The notes under the pieces are model-generated. The model saw only the letters and a program-made list of their open reading frames with translations. It searched no databases and had not been told where the DNA came from. A stretch of 16,469 nt of DNA. Origin: Novosphingobium sp. (GTDB lineage Bacteria > Pseudomonadota > Alphaproteobacteria > Sphingomonadales > Sphingomonadaceae). Below are positions 5,821-13,884 of the stretch, piece by piece. The position numbers and the translations under genes are program-made. The stretch covers positions 1-16,469 of the forward strand of contig JAJTFU010000019.1 of the NCBI GenBank assembly GCA_021299075.1. The letters run 5' to 3'. Numbering within the stretch: the first letter of the stretch is position 1; the number at the start of each line of letters is the position of its first letter.

Positions 5821-6755
5821 TCCTTGTACTCCGGCAGCTTGTTGCCCCCCAGCAGCGCGCCGGCGCCGCCATCGTCAATCTTTTCGGTCAGGTCGCGCAG
5901 CGCCTTGCTGGTGGCGCGCAGGTCACGCATCGCCGCTTCGGCCTGCGGCAGGGTCTGCTCATTCAGGCGCTGAGTGGCGGGGCGTGCGCTGGCCAGGGTT
6001 GCTTCCAGCTCCTTCGCGGCATTGTTGGCCGATTTCAGCGTGCCGCGCAGTTCGCGGGCCAGGGCCTGGCCATCGCCGCCGAGGAATTGGTTGGCGTTGG
6101 CGGCAACCTTCTCGAACTCGGTCAGCGTCATCGAGGCCTGCTTCAATGTTGCCTGCAGCTCGGTCAGCGTCGTTTTCACCTGCGGCGAGGCATCGGCCAG
6201 GCCGCCGGTCATCCGTTCGGTATTGGCGACGATATTGTCGATCGCCTTGAGGTTCTTGTCAGACAAGGCGATGTTGAGCCGTTCGGACACCGTCGCCAGG
6301 CGATCGAGCAAGACCGGCGCGGTGTTCAGCAGTGCCCCCAACCCGCCGCGCTTGGTCGGGATGACCGGCACGCCTTCCGGGCCCTTCTCAACGATCGGCG
6401 GCGCCCCCTTCACGGCCCCTTCGAGCAGAATGTTCGAGGTTCCGGTGAAGCTGCTCTGCAATGTCGCGGTCGTGCCCTGGAGGATTGGCACCTGCTTGTC
6501 GACGGCGATCCGGACCCGCACGAAGCTGGGGTCCTTGGTCCACAACTCGATCACTTCGATCTGGCCGATCGGAACGCCCTGAAACGAAACCGATGCCCCC
6601 TTCGACAAGCCATCGACCGACTGCTTGAAAAAGATGTCATAGGCGTTCTGATCGGTTTCGTTCCAACGCGCGATCCAGACGATGAACGCTGCGAGCACGG
6701 CCATCAGGCCGAGCGTCACCGCTCCCACCCAGACAAAGTTGGCTCTTGTCTCCAT
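5817..6755 (-). CDS. mlaD: MCE/MlaD family lipid-transport protein with extended coiled coil
   Basis: A 312-residue inner-membrane-anchored MCE protein, the periplasmic lipid-binding part of an Mla-type ABC transporter. It has one N-terminal transmembrane helix (about 8-29) and an MCE domain (about 38-115) with VDGLSKGASVSFQGVPIGQI and SSFTGTSNILLEG, followed by a long helical region (about 150-295) rich in TLTELQATLKQ-type heptads. E. coli MlaD is about 183 residues, so the helical tail is a large extension, as in PqiB/YebT-like or Mce proteins where it forms a tube or bridge. The ATG at 6755 lies 6 bases after the ATPase gene's stop. The symbol is given by family; orthology to E. coli MlaD is not certain. 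Confidence 0.9.
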   Translation of the reverse strand: METRANFVWVGAVTLGLMAVLAAFIVWIARWNETDQNAYDIFFKQSVDGLSKGASVSFQGVPIGQIEVIELWTKDPSFVRVRIAVDKQVPILQGTTATLQSSFTGTSNILLEGAVKGAPPIVEKGPEGVPVIPTKRGGLGALLNTAPVLLDRLATVSERLNIALSDKNLKAIDNIVANTERMTGGLADASPQVKTTLTELQATLKQASMTLTEFEKVAANANQFLGGDGQALARELRGTLKSANNAAKELEATLASARPATQRLNEQTLPQAEAAMRDLRATSKALRDLTEKIDDGGAGALLGGNKLPEYKE

Positions 6756-6761
6756 GCCTGA

Positions 6762-7655
6762 CTAATCCCCCGCCTTTGCCGGCTTGTCCATCATCTTGTC
6801 AGGACGTGTGATCTTCGATTGTGCCACCTGGGCCGCACGGCCGCGCGGACCGTTGAAGTATTCCTGGATCCACGGATGGTCGAGCTTGAGTAGGTTTTCG
6901 ATCGTATCGACCGCGATCACCTGCCGGTCGGCGATCACCGCCACCCGGTCGCAGATCTCGTGCAGCGTATCGAGATCGTGGGTGATCAGGAACACGGTCA
7001 GCCCCAGGGTATCCTGCAATTCCTTGGTCAGGGCATCGAAGGCGGCCGCACCGATCGGGTCGAGCCCGGCGGTCGGCTCGTCCAGGAACAGCAGCTCGGG
7101 ATCGAGCGCCAGGGCGCGGGCCAGGCCGGCGCGTTTCTTCATGCCGCCAGAGAGTTCGGCCGGATACTTGTTGGCCGCCTCCTCGGGCAGGCCCGAGAGC
7201 ACCACCTTGAACCGCGCGATTTCGCGCCGCAGCTCGTCGCTGATCTCGGGATAGAATTCGCGCAAGGGAACTTCGACATTCTCCGCCACGGTCAGGGTGG
7301 AGAACAGCGCCCCGCCCTGGAACAGCACGCCCCAGCGGCTGCGGATGTCGATATCCTCGTCGTCGCCCGCGGCGGTAATGTCCTGGCCCAACACTTCGAT
7401 CGTCCCGTCGGTCGGCACCTGCAGGCCGATGATCGAACGCATCAGCACCGATTTGCCGGTGCCCGATCCGCCCACCACGCCGATGATCTCGCCGCGGCGG
7501 ACCTTGAGGCTGAGGTTCTCGTGGATCACAGCATCGCCAAAGGCGTTGCGCACGCCTTCGACCACGATCGGGTACTCGCCCTTGAACGGCCCGGGCATGC
7601 GGTTGTGCGCAGCATCGGCCACGTCTTCGCGGATGTCTTCAAGATTGTCGCTCAT
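6762..7655 (-). CDS. mlaF: Mla-type ABC transporter ATP-binding protein
   Basis: A 297-residue ABC ATPase that would power lipid transport by the MlaE permease. All motifs are present: Walker A GGSGTGKS (62-69), Q-loop Q113 in VLFQGGALFS, signature LSGGM (168-172), Walker B LLFLDEP (188-194) with catalytic E193, D-loop AGLDP (196-200) and H-loop H226 in LITHD. The SGGMKKRAGLARAL variant of the signature is typical of the MlaF/Ttg2A group. An N-terminal extension of about 28 residues and a Lys-rich C-terminal tail (about 275-297) flank the core; the tail may contact MlaB/STAS as in E. coli MlaF. Its ATG overlaps the permease stop codon by 4 bases (7652-7655). Confidence 0.94.
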   Translation of the reverse strand: MSDNLEDIREDVADAAHNRMPGPFKGEYPIVVEGVRNAFGDAVIHENLSLKVRRGEIIGVVGGSGTGKSVLMRSIIGLQVPTDGTIEVLGQDITAAGDDEDIDIRSRWGVLFQGGALFSTLTVAENVEVPLREFYPEISDELRREIARFKVVLSGLPEEAANKYPAELSGGMKKRAGLARALALDPELLFLDEPTAGLDPIGAAAFDALTKELQDTLGLTVFLITHDLDTLHEICDRVAVIADRQVIAVDTIENLLKLDHPWIQEYFNGPRGRAAQVAQSKITRPDKMMDKPAKAGD

Positions 7656-8773
7656 CCCCAGCCCACCTCGGTGAAGAAGACTGCGAAGAAGGCATCGAGC
7701 ACGATGACCATGAAGATCGCCTGGACCACCGCCATGGTGGTGCGCAGGCCGACTTCCTCGGCATTGGCCTTGACCTGCATGCCCTGATAGCAGCCGGCCA
7801 GGGCGATTATCAGGCCGAAGAACGGCGCCTTGACCAGCCCAACCCAGACATCGTGGATCGGCACCACTTCCTGCACCCGCAGCAGGAAGGTCATGAACGG
7901 GATGCCAAGCGTGAACGAGGAAATGAACGCCCCGCCGACGATTGCCGCCAGCGCGGCATAGAAGCCCAGCAGCGGCATCATCACCACAGCGGCCAGGATC
8001 CGCGGGATTACCAGCGCCTCAACCGGGGAAACCCCGATCGTGCGCATCGCGTCGATTTCCTCGGTCAGCTTCATCGTTCCGATCTGGGCCGCGAAGGACG
8101 AGCCGGACCGGCCCGCCACCATGATCGCGGTCATCAGAACCCCCAGTTCGCGCAAGGCGATCCGTCCGGTCAGGTTGACCGTCAGCATCTCGGCCCCGAA
8201 CTGCTCCAGCTGGACCGCGCCCTGCTGGGCAATGACGATGCCGACCAGGAAGCTCATCAGACCGATGATCCCCAGCGCCGAAATGCCCACCAGTTCGGCC
8301 TGGCGGACCACGGCCAGCCAGCGCATCCGCGACGGGCTGCGCAGGATCCCCCACCAGGCCACCAGCACGGCCCCGAGGAAGCTGAGGATCCGGACAAAGC
8401 CCTCACCCCAGCCGCTGACCAGGACACCAACCCCCTGGAAGGTACGCGGCACCACGGGCAGGCGATGTTCGCCGGTGTGTCCTTCCCCGCTCGACTTGCT
8501 GACGGCCGCGATCAGCCGCTGGGCCTGGTCGCTAGCGCCGGTCAGTTCGGCCTGGTGATTGCGGACCAGCCGCCAGACTGTCCAGGCGCCGACCGTATCG
8601 ATCTGGGTCACGCGCGACAGGTCGATCCGGGCCACCACGCTGTCCAGCTCGCGCAGCGCGCGATCGACCACGCCGATCGAGGCAACGGTAAGCGGCCCCG
8701 ACAGCGCGAGCACTGCCCGGCCGGCATCATCCTGTTCCAGGGTAAAGTCGGTCCAGACGCGCATTACCCCCAT
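7652..8773 (-). CDS. mlaE: MlaE-type lipid ABC permease with N-terminal STAS (MlaB-like) domain
   Basis: Inner-membrane permease of the Mla-type lipid transporter, 373 residues from the ATG at 8771-8773. The frame continues to a TTG at 8800, but this is a poor start. A second ATG at 8764 has GGGGG just upstream and is a real alternative (370 residues). Residues about 6-92 form a STAS domain with D59-TVG-62, equivalent to MlaB, which in E. coli is a separate protein that controls MlaF. From about 125 the MlaE fold follows with several membrane helices and the family block RELGVLMTAIMVAGRSGSS (208-226) and EEIDAMRTIGVSP (238-250), which couples to the ATPase. It is first in the operon and divergent from valS across about 100 bases. 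Confidence 0.93.
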   Translation of the reverse strand: MGVMRVWTDFTLEQDDAGRAVLALSGPLTVASIGVVDRALRELDSVVARIDLSRVTQIDTVGAWTVWRLVRNHQAELTGASDQAQRLIAAVSKSSGEGHTGEHRLPVVPRTFQGVGVLVSGWGEGFVRILSFLGAVLVAWWGILRSPSRMRWLAVVRQAELVGISALGIIGLMSFLVGIVIAQQGAVQLEQFGAEMLTVNLTGRIALRELGVLMTAIMVAGRSGSSFAAQIGTMKLTEEIDAMRTIGVSPVEALVIPRILAAVVMMPLLGFYAALAAIVGGAFISSFTLGIPFMTFLLRVQEVVPIHDVWVGLVKAPFFGLIIALAGCYQGMQVKANAEEVGLRTTMAVVQAIFMVIVLDAFFAVFFTEVGWG

Positions 8774-8873
8774 GGTGGGCGAAAAATGCCGCGCCGACAA
8801 GCGAAGGCGGGGACCGGTACCTCAACCACACCGCCTTGCGCGCCGGGTCCGGCGCTGGCAAAGGCCGCGGACG

Positions 8874-11561
8874 ATGACCGACACGACGCAAAGCTCCGAA
8901 CTGCCCAAGACCTTTGACCCCGCCGGAATCGAGGCGAAGTGGTATGCGCACTGGGAAGCGAATGGCATGTTCCGTCCCGAACGGCCGGATGCCCAGCCCT
9001 TTACCATCGTCAACCCGCCGCCGAACGTGACGGGCAGCCTCCACATCGGCCACGCGCTCGACAACACGCTGCAGGACGTGGTGATCCGGTACGAGCGGCT
9101 GCGCGGCAAGGATGCATTGTGGGTGGTCGGCACTGACCACGCCGGGATTGCGACGCAGATGGTGGTCGAGCGCCAGCTTGAGCAGCGGCAGGACAAGCGC
9201 ACCAACTACAGCCGCGAGGACTTCGTGGCGAAGGTCTGGGAATGGAAGGCCGAAAGCGGCGGGACGATCACCCGCCAGCTGCGCCGCCTGGGCTGCTCGA
9301 TGGACTGGTCCAGAGAGCAGTTCACCATGGATCCGCACTTCACCCGCGCCGTGGTGAAGGTCTTCGTCGATCTCTACAACCGTAGGCTGATCTATCGCGA
9401 CAAGCGGCTGGTCAACTGGGACCCAAAGCTGAAGACCGCGATCTCGGACCTTGAGGTCGAGACCCAAGAGATCAAGGGCCACTTCTGGCGCTTCCGCTAT
9501 CCCTTCGCCGATGGCAGCGGCCATGTTGAAGTCGCGACGACCCGGCCCGAAACGATGCTGGCCGACATGGCCGTGGCGGTGAACCCGGACGACGAACGCT
9601 ATAAGGCGGTCATCGGCAAGGAGATCCTCCAGCCGATCACCGGTCGCCGCTTCAAGGTGGTGGCGGACGAGCACGCCGATCCGGAACTCGGCTCGGGCGT
9701 GGTCAAGATTACCCCGGGGCATGACTTCAACGACTTCGAAGTGGGCAAGCGCGCCGGGATCAAGCCGGCCGACATGCTCAACATGTTCGATGCCGAAGCC
9801 CGCGTGGTCCAGACCGCCGACGGGCTAGTGCCAGAGGAATTCCTCGGTCTCGACCGCTTCGTTGCGCGCGAGCTGGTGGTGGCCCGCATGAAGGAAGCCG
9901 GCTGCCTGATCCCCCACGTCACCAAGGACAAGGACGGCAACGAAAGCGAAGCCGACGCCGAGCCGCGCCTGATCCAGCAGCCCTTTGGCGACCGTGGCGG
10001 CGTGCCGATCGAGCCGTGGCTGACCGACCAGTGGTACGTCAACGCAGCAGAACTGGCCAAGGCACCGCTCGAAGCGGTCCGCTCCGGCGCGGTCGAGATC
10101 GTGCCCAAGACCTGGGAAAAGACCTTCTTCAACTGGATGGAAAACATCCAGCCCTGGTGCGTCAGCCGCCAGCTGTGGTGGGGGCACCGGATTCCGGCGT
10201 GGTTCGACGCAGACGGCAATGTCTTCGTGGCCGAGACCGAGGAAGAAGCGCAGGCGCTGGCCGGTGGCAAGCCGCTGACCCGCGACGAGGACGTACTCGA
10301 CACCTGGTTCTCTTCGGCCCTCTGGCCCTTCGCCACGCTCGGCTGGCCGGAGGCGGATGCGCCGCTGCTGGCCAAGCACTATCCCAATGACCTGCTGATC
10401 TCGGGCTTCGACATCCTGTTCTTCTGGGATGCGCGGATGATGATGATGGGCCAGGCGATGACCGGGCAGGACCCGTGGAAGCGGCTCTACCTGCACGGTC
10501 TGGTCCGCGCGCCGGACGGGCAGAAGATGTCCAAGTCCAAGGGCAACGTGGTCGATCCGCTCGGCCTGATCGACCAGTACGGCGCCGATGCGCTGCGCTT
10601 CTTCATGGCGGCGATGGAAAGCCAGGGCCGTGACATCAAGATGGATGAGAAGCGGGTCGAGGGCTACCGCAATTTCGCGACCAAGCTTTGGAACGCGGCT
10701 CGCTTCTGCCAGTCCAATGGCATCGGCGGCAGCACCACGGTTGCTGCCCCGGCGGCGACATCGGCGGTCAACAAGTGGATCATCGGCGAAGTGGTCGAAA
10801 CCCTCGCCGAGCTCGACAAGGCGATGGCCGACCTGCGTTTCGATGCAGCGGCCAATGCGGTCTATCACTTCGTCTGGGACCAGTTCTGCGACTGGTACCT
10901 GGAGCTGATCAAGGGCCAGATCGACGCGGAGACCAAGGCGGTTGCCGGCTGGGTGCTCGACCAGATCCTGGTCATGCTCCACCCCTTCATGCCCTTCGTG
11001 ACCGAAGAGCTGTGGTCGAAGCTGGCGGACCGGCCGGACTATCCGCTGATCACCGCCAAGTGGCCGGAACCGGGCGCGAGTGTCGATGCTGGCGCAAAGG
11101 CCGAGGTCGACTGGCTGATCGCCCTGATCGGATCCCTGCGCACAGCCAAGAACGAGCTCGGCATCGCGCCGGGCGCCAAGCTTGACGCTTACCTCCCCGA
11201 GCCGAGCGCGGCGACGCGCGGGATCATTGAGCGCAATCCGGCGGCGATCGAACGGCTGGCCCGGCTGAACGGCATCCGCTTTGAAGCCGCTCCCGCCGGC
11301 GCGGCGATGCAGGTTGGTGCCGGCGATGCCAATGTGATCGTGCCGCTCGAAGGCGTGATCGACATTGCCGCCGAGAAGGCCCGCCTGGCCAAGGCGCTGG
11401 AAATCTCGACCAAGGAAGCCAAGAGCCTCGAGGGCCGCCTCTCCAACCCGGCATTTGTCGAGAAGGCCAAGCCCGAAGCGGTCGACAAGGCCCGCGCCGA
11501 CCATGCCATGCACCAGGCCGAGGCCGAACGGCTGGCAGCGGCACTGGCGCGGCTGGGGTAA
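8874..11561 (+). CDS. valS: Valine--tRNA ligase
   Basis: Class I aminoacyl-tRNA synthetase of 895 residues that charges tRNA-Val in the cytoplasm. The open frame reaches back to 8559, but that part is antisense to the permease. The ATG at 8874 starts the normal N-terminus (MTDTTQSSELPKTFDPAGIE). The HIGH motif is at 57-60 (PPPNVTGSLHIGHAL), and the CP1 editing domain is marked by TTRPET at 222-227. NWMENIQPWCVSRQLWWGHRIPAW fits the ValS/IleS/LeuS synthetic core. KMSKS is at 551-555, followed by an anticodon-binding domain (about 620-760) and the C-terminal coiled-coil tRNA-binding arm (last about 65 residues, from IDIAAEKARLAKAL). The length is normal and nothing is missing. Confidence 0.98.
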   Translation: MTDTTQSSELPKTFDPAGIEAKWYAHWEANGMFRPERPDAQPFTIVNPPPNVTGSLHIGHALDNTLQDVVIRYERLRGKDALWVVGTDHAGIATQMVVERQLEQRQDKRTNYSREDFVAKVWEWKAESGGTITRQLRRLGCSMDWSREQFTMDPHFTRAVVKVFVDLYNRRLIYRDKRLVNWDPKLKTAISDLEVETQEIKGHFWRFRYPFADGSGHVEVATTRPETMLADMAVAVNPDDERYKAVIGKEILQPITGRRFKVVADEHADPELGSGVVKITPGHDFNDFEVGKRAGIKPADMLNMFDAEARVVQTADGLVPEEFLGLDRFVARELVVARMKEAGCLIPHVTKDKDGNESEADAEPRLIQQPFGDRGGVPIEPWLTDQWYVNAAELAKAPLEAVRSGAVEIVPKTWEKTFFNWMENIQPWCVSRQLWWGHRIPAWFDADGNVFVAETEEEAQALAGGKPLTRDEDVLDTWFSSALWPFATLGWPEADAPLLAKHYPNDLLISGFDILFFWDARMMMMGQAMTGQDPWKRLYLHGLVRAPDGQKMSKSKGNVVDPLGLIDQYGADALRFFMAAMESQGRDIKMDEKRVEGYRNFATKLWNAARFCQSNGIGGSTTVAAPAATSAVNKWIIGEVVETLAELDKAMADLRFDAAANAVYHFVWDQFCDWYLELIKGQIDAETKAVAGWVLDQILVMLHPFMPFVTEELWSKLADRPDYPLITAKWPEPGASVDAGAKAEVDWLIALIGSLRTAKNELGIAPGAKLDAYLPEPSAATRGIIERNPAAIERLARLNGIRFEAAPAGAAMQVGAGDANVIVPLEGVIDIAAEKARLAKALEISTKEAKSLEGRLSNPAFVEKAKPEAVDKARADHAMHQAEAERLAAALARLG

Positions 11562-11567
11562 TCCAAA

Positions 11568-11666
11568 CCTCGTCACCCCGGACTTGATCCAGGGTCCCGC
11601 TTTTGAGCTCTGGCGGAGCGTGTGAAGAAGGAAGCCGGACCCCGGGTCAGGCCCAGGGTGACGAGG
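11568..11666. repeat. REP-like imperfect palindrome after valS
   Basis: The arms at 11568-11602 and 11632-11666 are inverted copies of each other, 29 of 35 positions matching by my count, around a 29-base centre. The left arm holds CGTCACCCCGG and the right arm ends GGGTGACGAGG. Most mismatches would still pair as G-U in RNA. It starts 7 bases after the valS stop, so the transcript could form a long hairpin that ends transcription or protects the mRNA 3' end. The pattern (TCACCCCGG...GGGTGACGA) is one I recall as a dispersed intergenic palindrome in sphingomonad genomes; copy number cannot be seen here. Confidence 0.75.
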
Positions 11667-11728
11667 GAGACAAAGGTTGCCTCTCTACGCTGTCCTCCTA
11701 AGCCCAAATCTGCCAAGGACGCTGCGCC

Positions 11729-12460
11729 ATGCTGACCCTCGCCACCACCACCCCCGGTGAACCGGAAATCTTCGCCTCGCTCCAGGGCGAAGGCGCAAGC
11801 ATGGGCCGGCCGGTCGCCTTCGTGCGGCTGTCGCGCTGCAACCTTGCCTGCACCTGGTGCGACACGGCCTATACCTGGCGGTTCGAGGGCGATAATCGCC
11901 CGCACCGTGATGGCCTGGCCTTTGAGCGCAAGGCCAACCAGGTGGTGCTGGACGAGGCCGAGGTGGCCGCGCGGATCATGGCGCTGGGGCAGGACCGGCT
12001 GGTGATCACCGGGGGCGAACCGCTGCTCCAGGGGGCGGCGCTGGCGCGTATGGTTGCCCTGCTGGAGGGCATGAGCATAGAGATCGAGACCAACGGTACG
12101 GTCGCCCCGCATGCCGCGCTCGATCCGCTGGTCAGCCAGTACAATGTCAGCCCGAAACTGAAGCATTCCGGGAATCTCGTTGACTCTGCACAGATTCCCG
12201 AGCGGTTGGCGGAGTGGAGTCTGAAACCTCAAGCCTGGTTTAAGTTTGTCGTGGCGCCGCCCGATGACGTTTCCGAAGTGCTGGAGCTGATCGAAACCCA
12301 CCGCCTGCCCCGCGCAAGAGTCTTCGTCATGCCGGAAGGAACCGACAGCGCCACCTTGCGCGAGCGGGAGCGCTGGCTGGCCCCGCTGGCGCTGCAAAAC
12401 GGGCTACGCCTTTCGGACCGGATGCATATCCACCTCTATGGTGATACCCGCGGGACATGA
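11729..12460 (+). CDS. queE: 7-carboxy-7-deazaguanine synthase (radical SAM)
   Basis: QueE converts 6-carboxytetrahydropterin to 7-carboxy-7-deazaguanine, a step toward queuosine in tRNA and other 7-deazaguanines. The product is 243 residues. The start EPEIFASLQGEGASMGRP is the classic QueE signature. The cluster motif C37-xxx-C41-xx-C44 (CNLACTWC) binds the 4Fe-4S centre with S-adenosylmethionine, ITGGEPLLQ (93-101) binds SAM, and IEIETNGT lies further on. YNVSPKLKHSGN and the C-terminal HLYGDTRGT are also family blocks. There is a long insertion after the cysteine motif, as in other proteobacterial QueE. An AAGGA Shine-Dalgarno lies about 9 bases before the ATG. The stop overlaps the MATE start by 4 bases. 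No other queuosine genes are in the window. Confidence 0.95.
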   Translation: MLTLATTTPGEPEIFASLQGEGASMGRPVAFVRLSRCNLACTWCDTAYTWRFEGDNRPHRDGLAFERKANQVVLDEAEVAARIMALGQDRLVITGGEPLLQGAALARMVALLEGMSIEIETNGTVAPHAALDPLVSQYNVSPKLKHSGNLVDSAQIPERLAEWSLKPQAWFKFVVAPPDDVSEVLELIETHRLPRARVFVMPEGTDSATLRERERWLAPLALQNGLRLSDRMHIHLYGDTRGT

Positions 12461-13878
12461 GTGATGCTCCCCCCGGCACCGGCCCGCTGAAAGGCAACCT
12501 GACCGAGGGGCCGCTGACCCGGACCCTGCTGTTTTTTGCCTTGCCGCAGCTGATCGGCAACGTGCTGCAAAGCCTCAACGGCTCGATCAATGCGATCTGG
12601 GTCGGGCAATTGCTGGGCGACGAGGCGCTGGCGGCCACGGCCAATTCGAACATCCTGATGTTCCTGCTGTTCGCGCTGGTCTTCGGCTTCGGCATGGCGG
12701 CGACGGTGCGGATCGGCCAAGCTTGGGGCGCCAATGACGTGATCGCGGCCCGCCGGGTGCTGGGCGCAGCGCTGGGGCTGACGGGCATGATCTCGCTGGT
12801 GATGGCGACGCTGGGGATCCTGTTTGCGGACAAGGTGCTGGACCTGCTGGCCACCCCCGGCGCGGCGCATGACCAGGCGCTGGCCTATCTGCGCGTGGTG
12901 TTCATCGCCAACCCGATCGCCACGATCACCACGATGATCGCCATGGGCCTGCGCGGATCGGGCGATGCGGCCACGCCGCTGCGCTTCATGATCCTGGCGA
13001 CGGTTCTGGACGTGATCCTCAACCCGATCCTGATCCTGGGGCTGGGCCCGGCGCCGGCGCTAGGTATTGCCGGATCGGCCTGGGCGACGGTGATCGCCAC
13101 GACCATCGGCTTTGGCGCGATGCTGGTGTGGATCTATGCCAAGGACCTGCCGCTGCGGCTGCGCGGGGCGGAGCTGGCCTGGCTGAAGCCGCGCTGGGAC
13201 GAGGTGCGGTACTTGCTTTCCAACGGCCTGCCGATGGGCGCGCAGATGCTGGTCATCTCCGGCGCCGGGGTGATCATGATCGGGCTGGTCAACCGCGAGG
13301 GCGTGGTCACGGCGGCGGCCTATGGCGCGCTGCTGCAGATCTGGAACTACATCGGCATGCCAGCCATGGCGATCGGCGGCGCGGTCAGCGCGATGGTGGC
13401 GCAGCATATCGGCGCCGGGCGCGAGGACCGGGTCGATGCGATCAGTCTGTCGGGCAGCTTGACCAATTTCGCGATGACCGGCGTGCTGATCGCGGCGCTG
13501 GCGCCCTTTGACCGGCCGGTGCTGGAGCTTTTCCTGGGGGCGACCAGTCCATCGGTACAGGCCGCGCTGCATATCCAGGACCTGGCAATCTGGACCTATC
13601 TGCCCTTCGGCGTGACGATCGTGCTGTTCGGGACGCTGCGCGCCTATGGCGCCAACTATGCGGCGCTGCTGGTGCTGTTCACCTCGATGTATGTGGTGCG
13701 GCTGGGGGCCTATTATCTGCTCTACCCGCTGCTGGGGGCAGATGCGCTGTGGTACTCGTTCGTGATCAGCTCGATCACGTCCTTGGGCTTTACGCTACTG
13801 GTCTATTTCCGCCTGCCGTGGCGCAAGCGCATACTGACGCGCATCGCCGCCGCAGCGGACGATACGCAGCCAGGATGA
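12457..13878 (+). CDS. MATE family efflux transporter
   Basis: A 473-residue inner-membrane antiporter with about twelve hydrophobic segments in two MatE halves (about 20-225 and 245-455). Family blocks include LPQLIGNVLQSLNGSINAIWVGQLLG in the first half, RGSGDAATPLRFM, and SNGLPMGAQMLVISGAGVIMI with QIWNYIGMPAMAIGGAVSAMV in the second half. MATE proteins export drugs, cationic compounds or metabolites using H+ or Na+ gradients; the substrate is not evident. The ATG overlaps the queE stop (ATGA, 12457-12460), so translation is likely coupled to queE. The gene ends 6 bases before the oppositely oriented HerA-like gene and shows no separate terminator. Confidence 0.93.
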   Translation: MSDAPPGTGPLKGNLTEGPLTRTLLFFALPQLIGNVLQSLNGSINAIWVGQLLGDEALAATANSNILMFLLFALVFGFGMAATVRIGQAWGANDVIAARRVLGAALGLTGMISLVMATLGILFADKVLDLLATPGAAHDQALAYLRVVFIANPIATITTMIAMGLRGSGDAATPLRFMILATVLDVILNPILILGLGPAPALGIAGSAWATVIATTIGFGAMLVWIYAKDLPLRLRGAELAWLKPRWDEVRYLLSNGLPMGAQMLVISGAGVIMIGLVNREGVVTAAAYGALLQIWNYIGMPAMAIGGAVSAMVAQHIGAGREDRVDAISLSGSLTNFAMTGVLIAALAPFDRPVLELFLGATSPSVQAALHIQDLAIWTYLPFGVTIVLFGTLRAYGANYAALLVLFTSMYVVRLGAYYLLYPLLGADALWYSFVISSITSLGFTLLVYFRLPWRKRILTRIAAAADDTQPG

Positions 13879-13884
13879 ACCCGT

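Noticed and set aside
4789..5973. 394-residue plus-strand frame across the secreted protein and lipoprotein genes
   Set aside because: Spans several real minus-strand genes with signal peptides and a lipobox; composition is that of an antisense shadow.
5775..6761. 328-residue plus-strand frame opposite the MCE gene
   Set aside because: Antisense to a well-supported MlaD-type protein; Gln/Arg/His-rich with no recognisable fold.
8774..8800. TTG start nine codons upstream for the permease
   Set aside because: Poor start codon with no Shine-Dalgarno; the ATG at 8773 or 8764 places the STAS domain at the expected distance.
8559..8873. Upstream extension of the valS frame
   Set aside because: Overlaps the permease coding region on the other strand and lacks ValS-like sequence; the family N-terminus starts at the ATG at 8874.
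8774..8873. Divergent promoters between the permease gene and valS
   Set aside because: Promoters must exist here, but no -35/-10 pair stands out on either strand, so none is reported.
7853..8917. 354-residue plus-strand frame opposite the permease gene
   Set aside because: Charged, His/Gln/Arg/Pro-rich shadow of a clear MlaE permease; no domain is recognisable.
9825..11576. 583-residue open frame antisense to valS
   Set aside because: It mirrors valS, which has all family motifs; the translation is low in family-like content and typical of high-GC third-position shadows.
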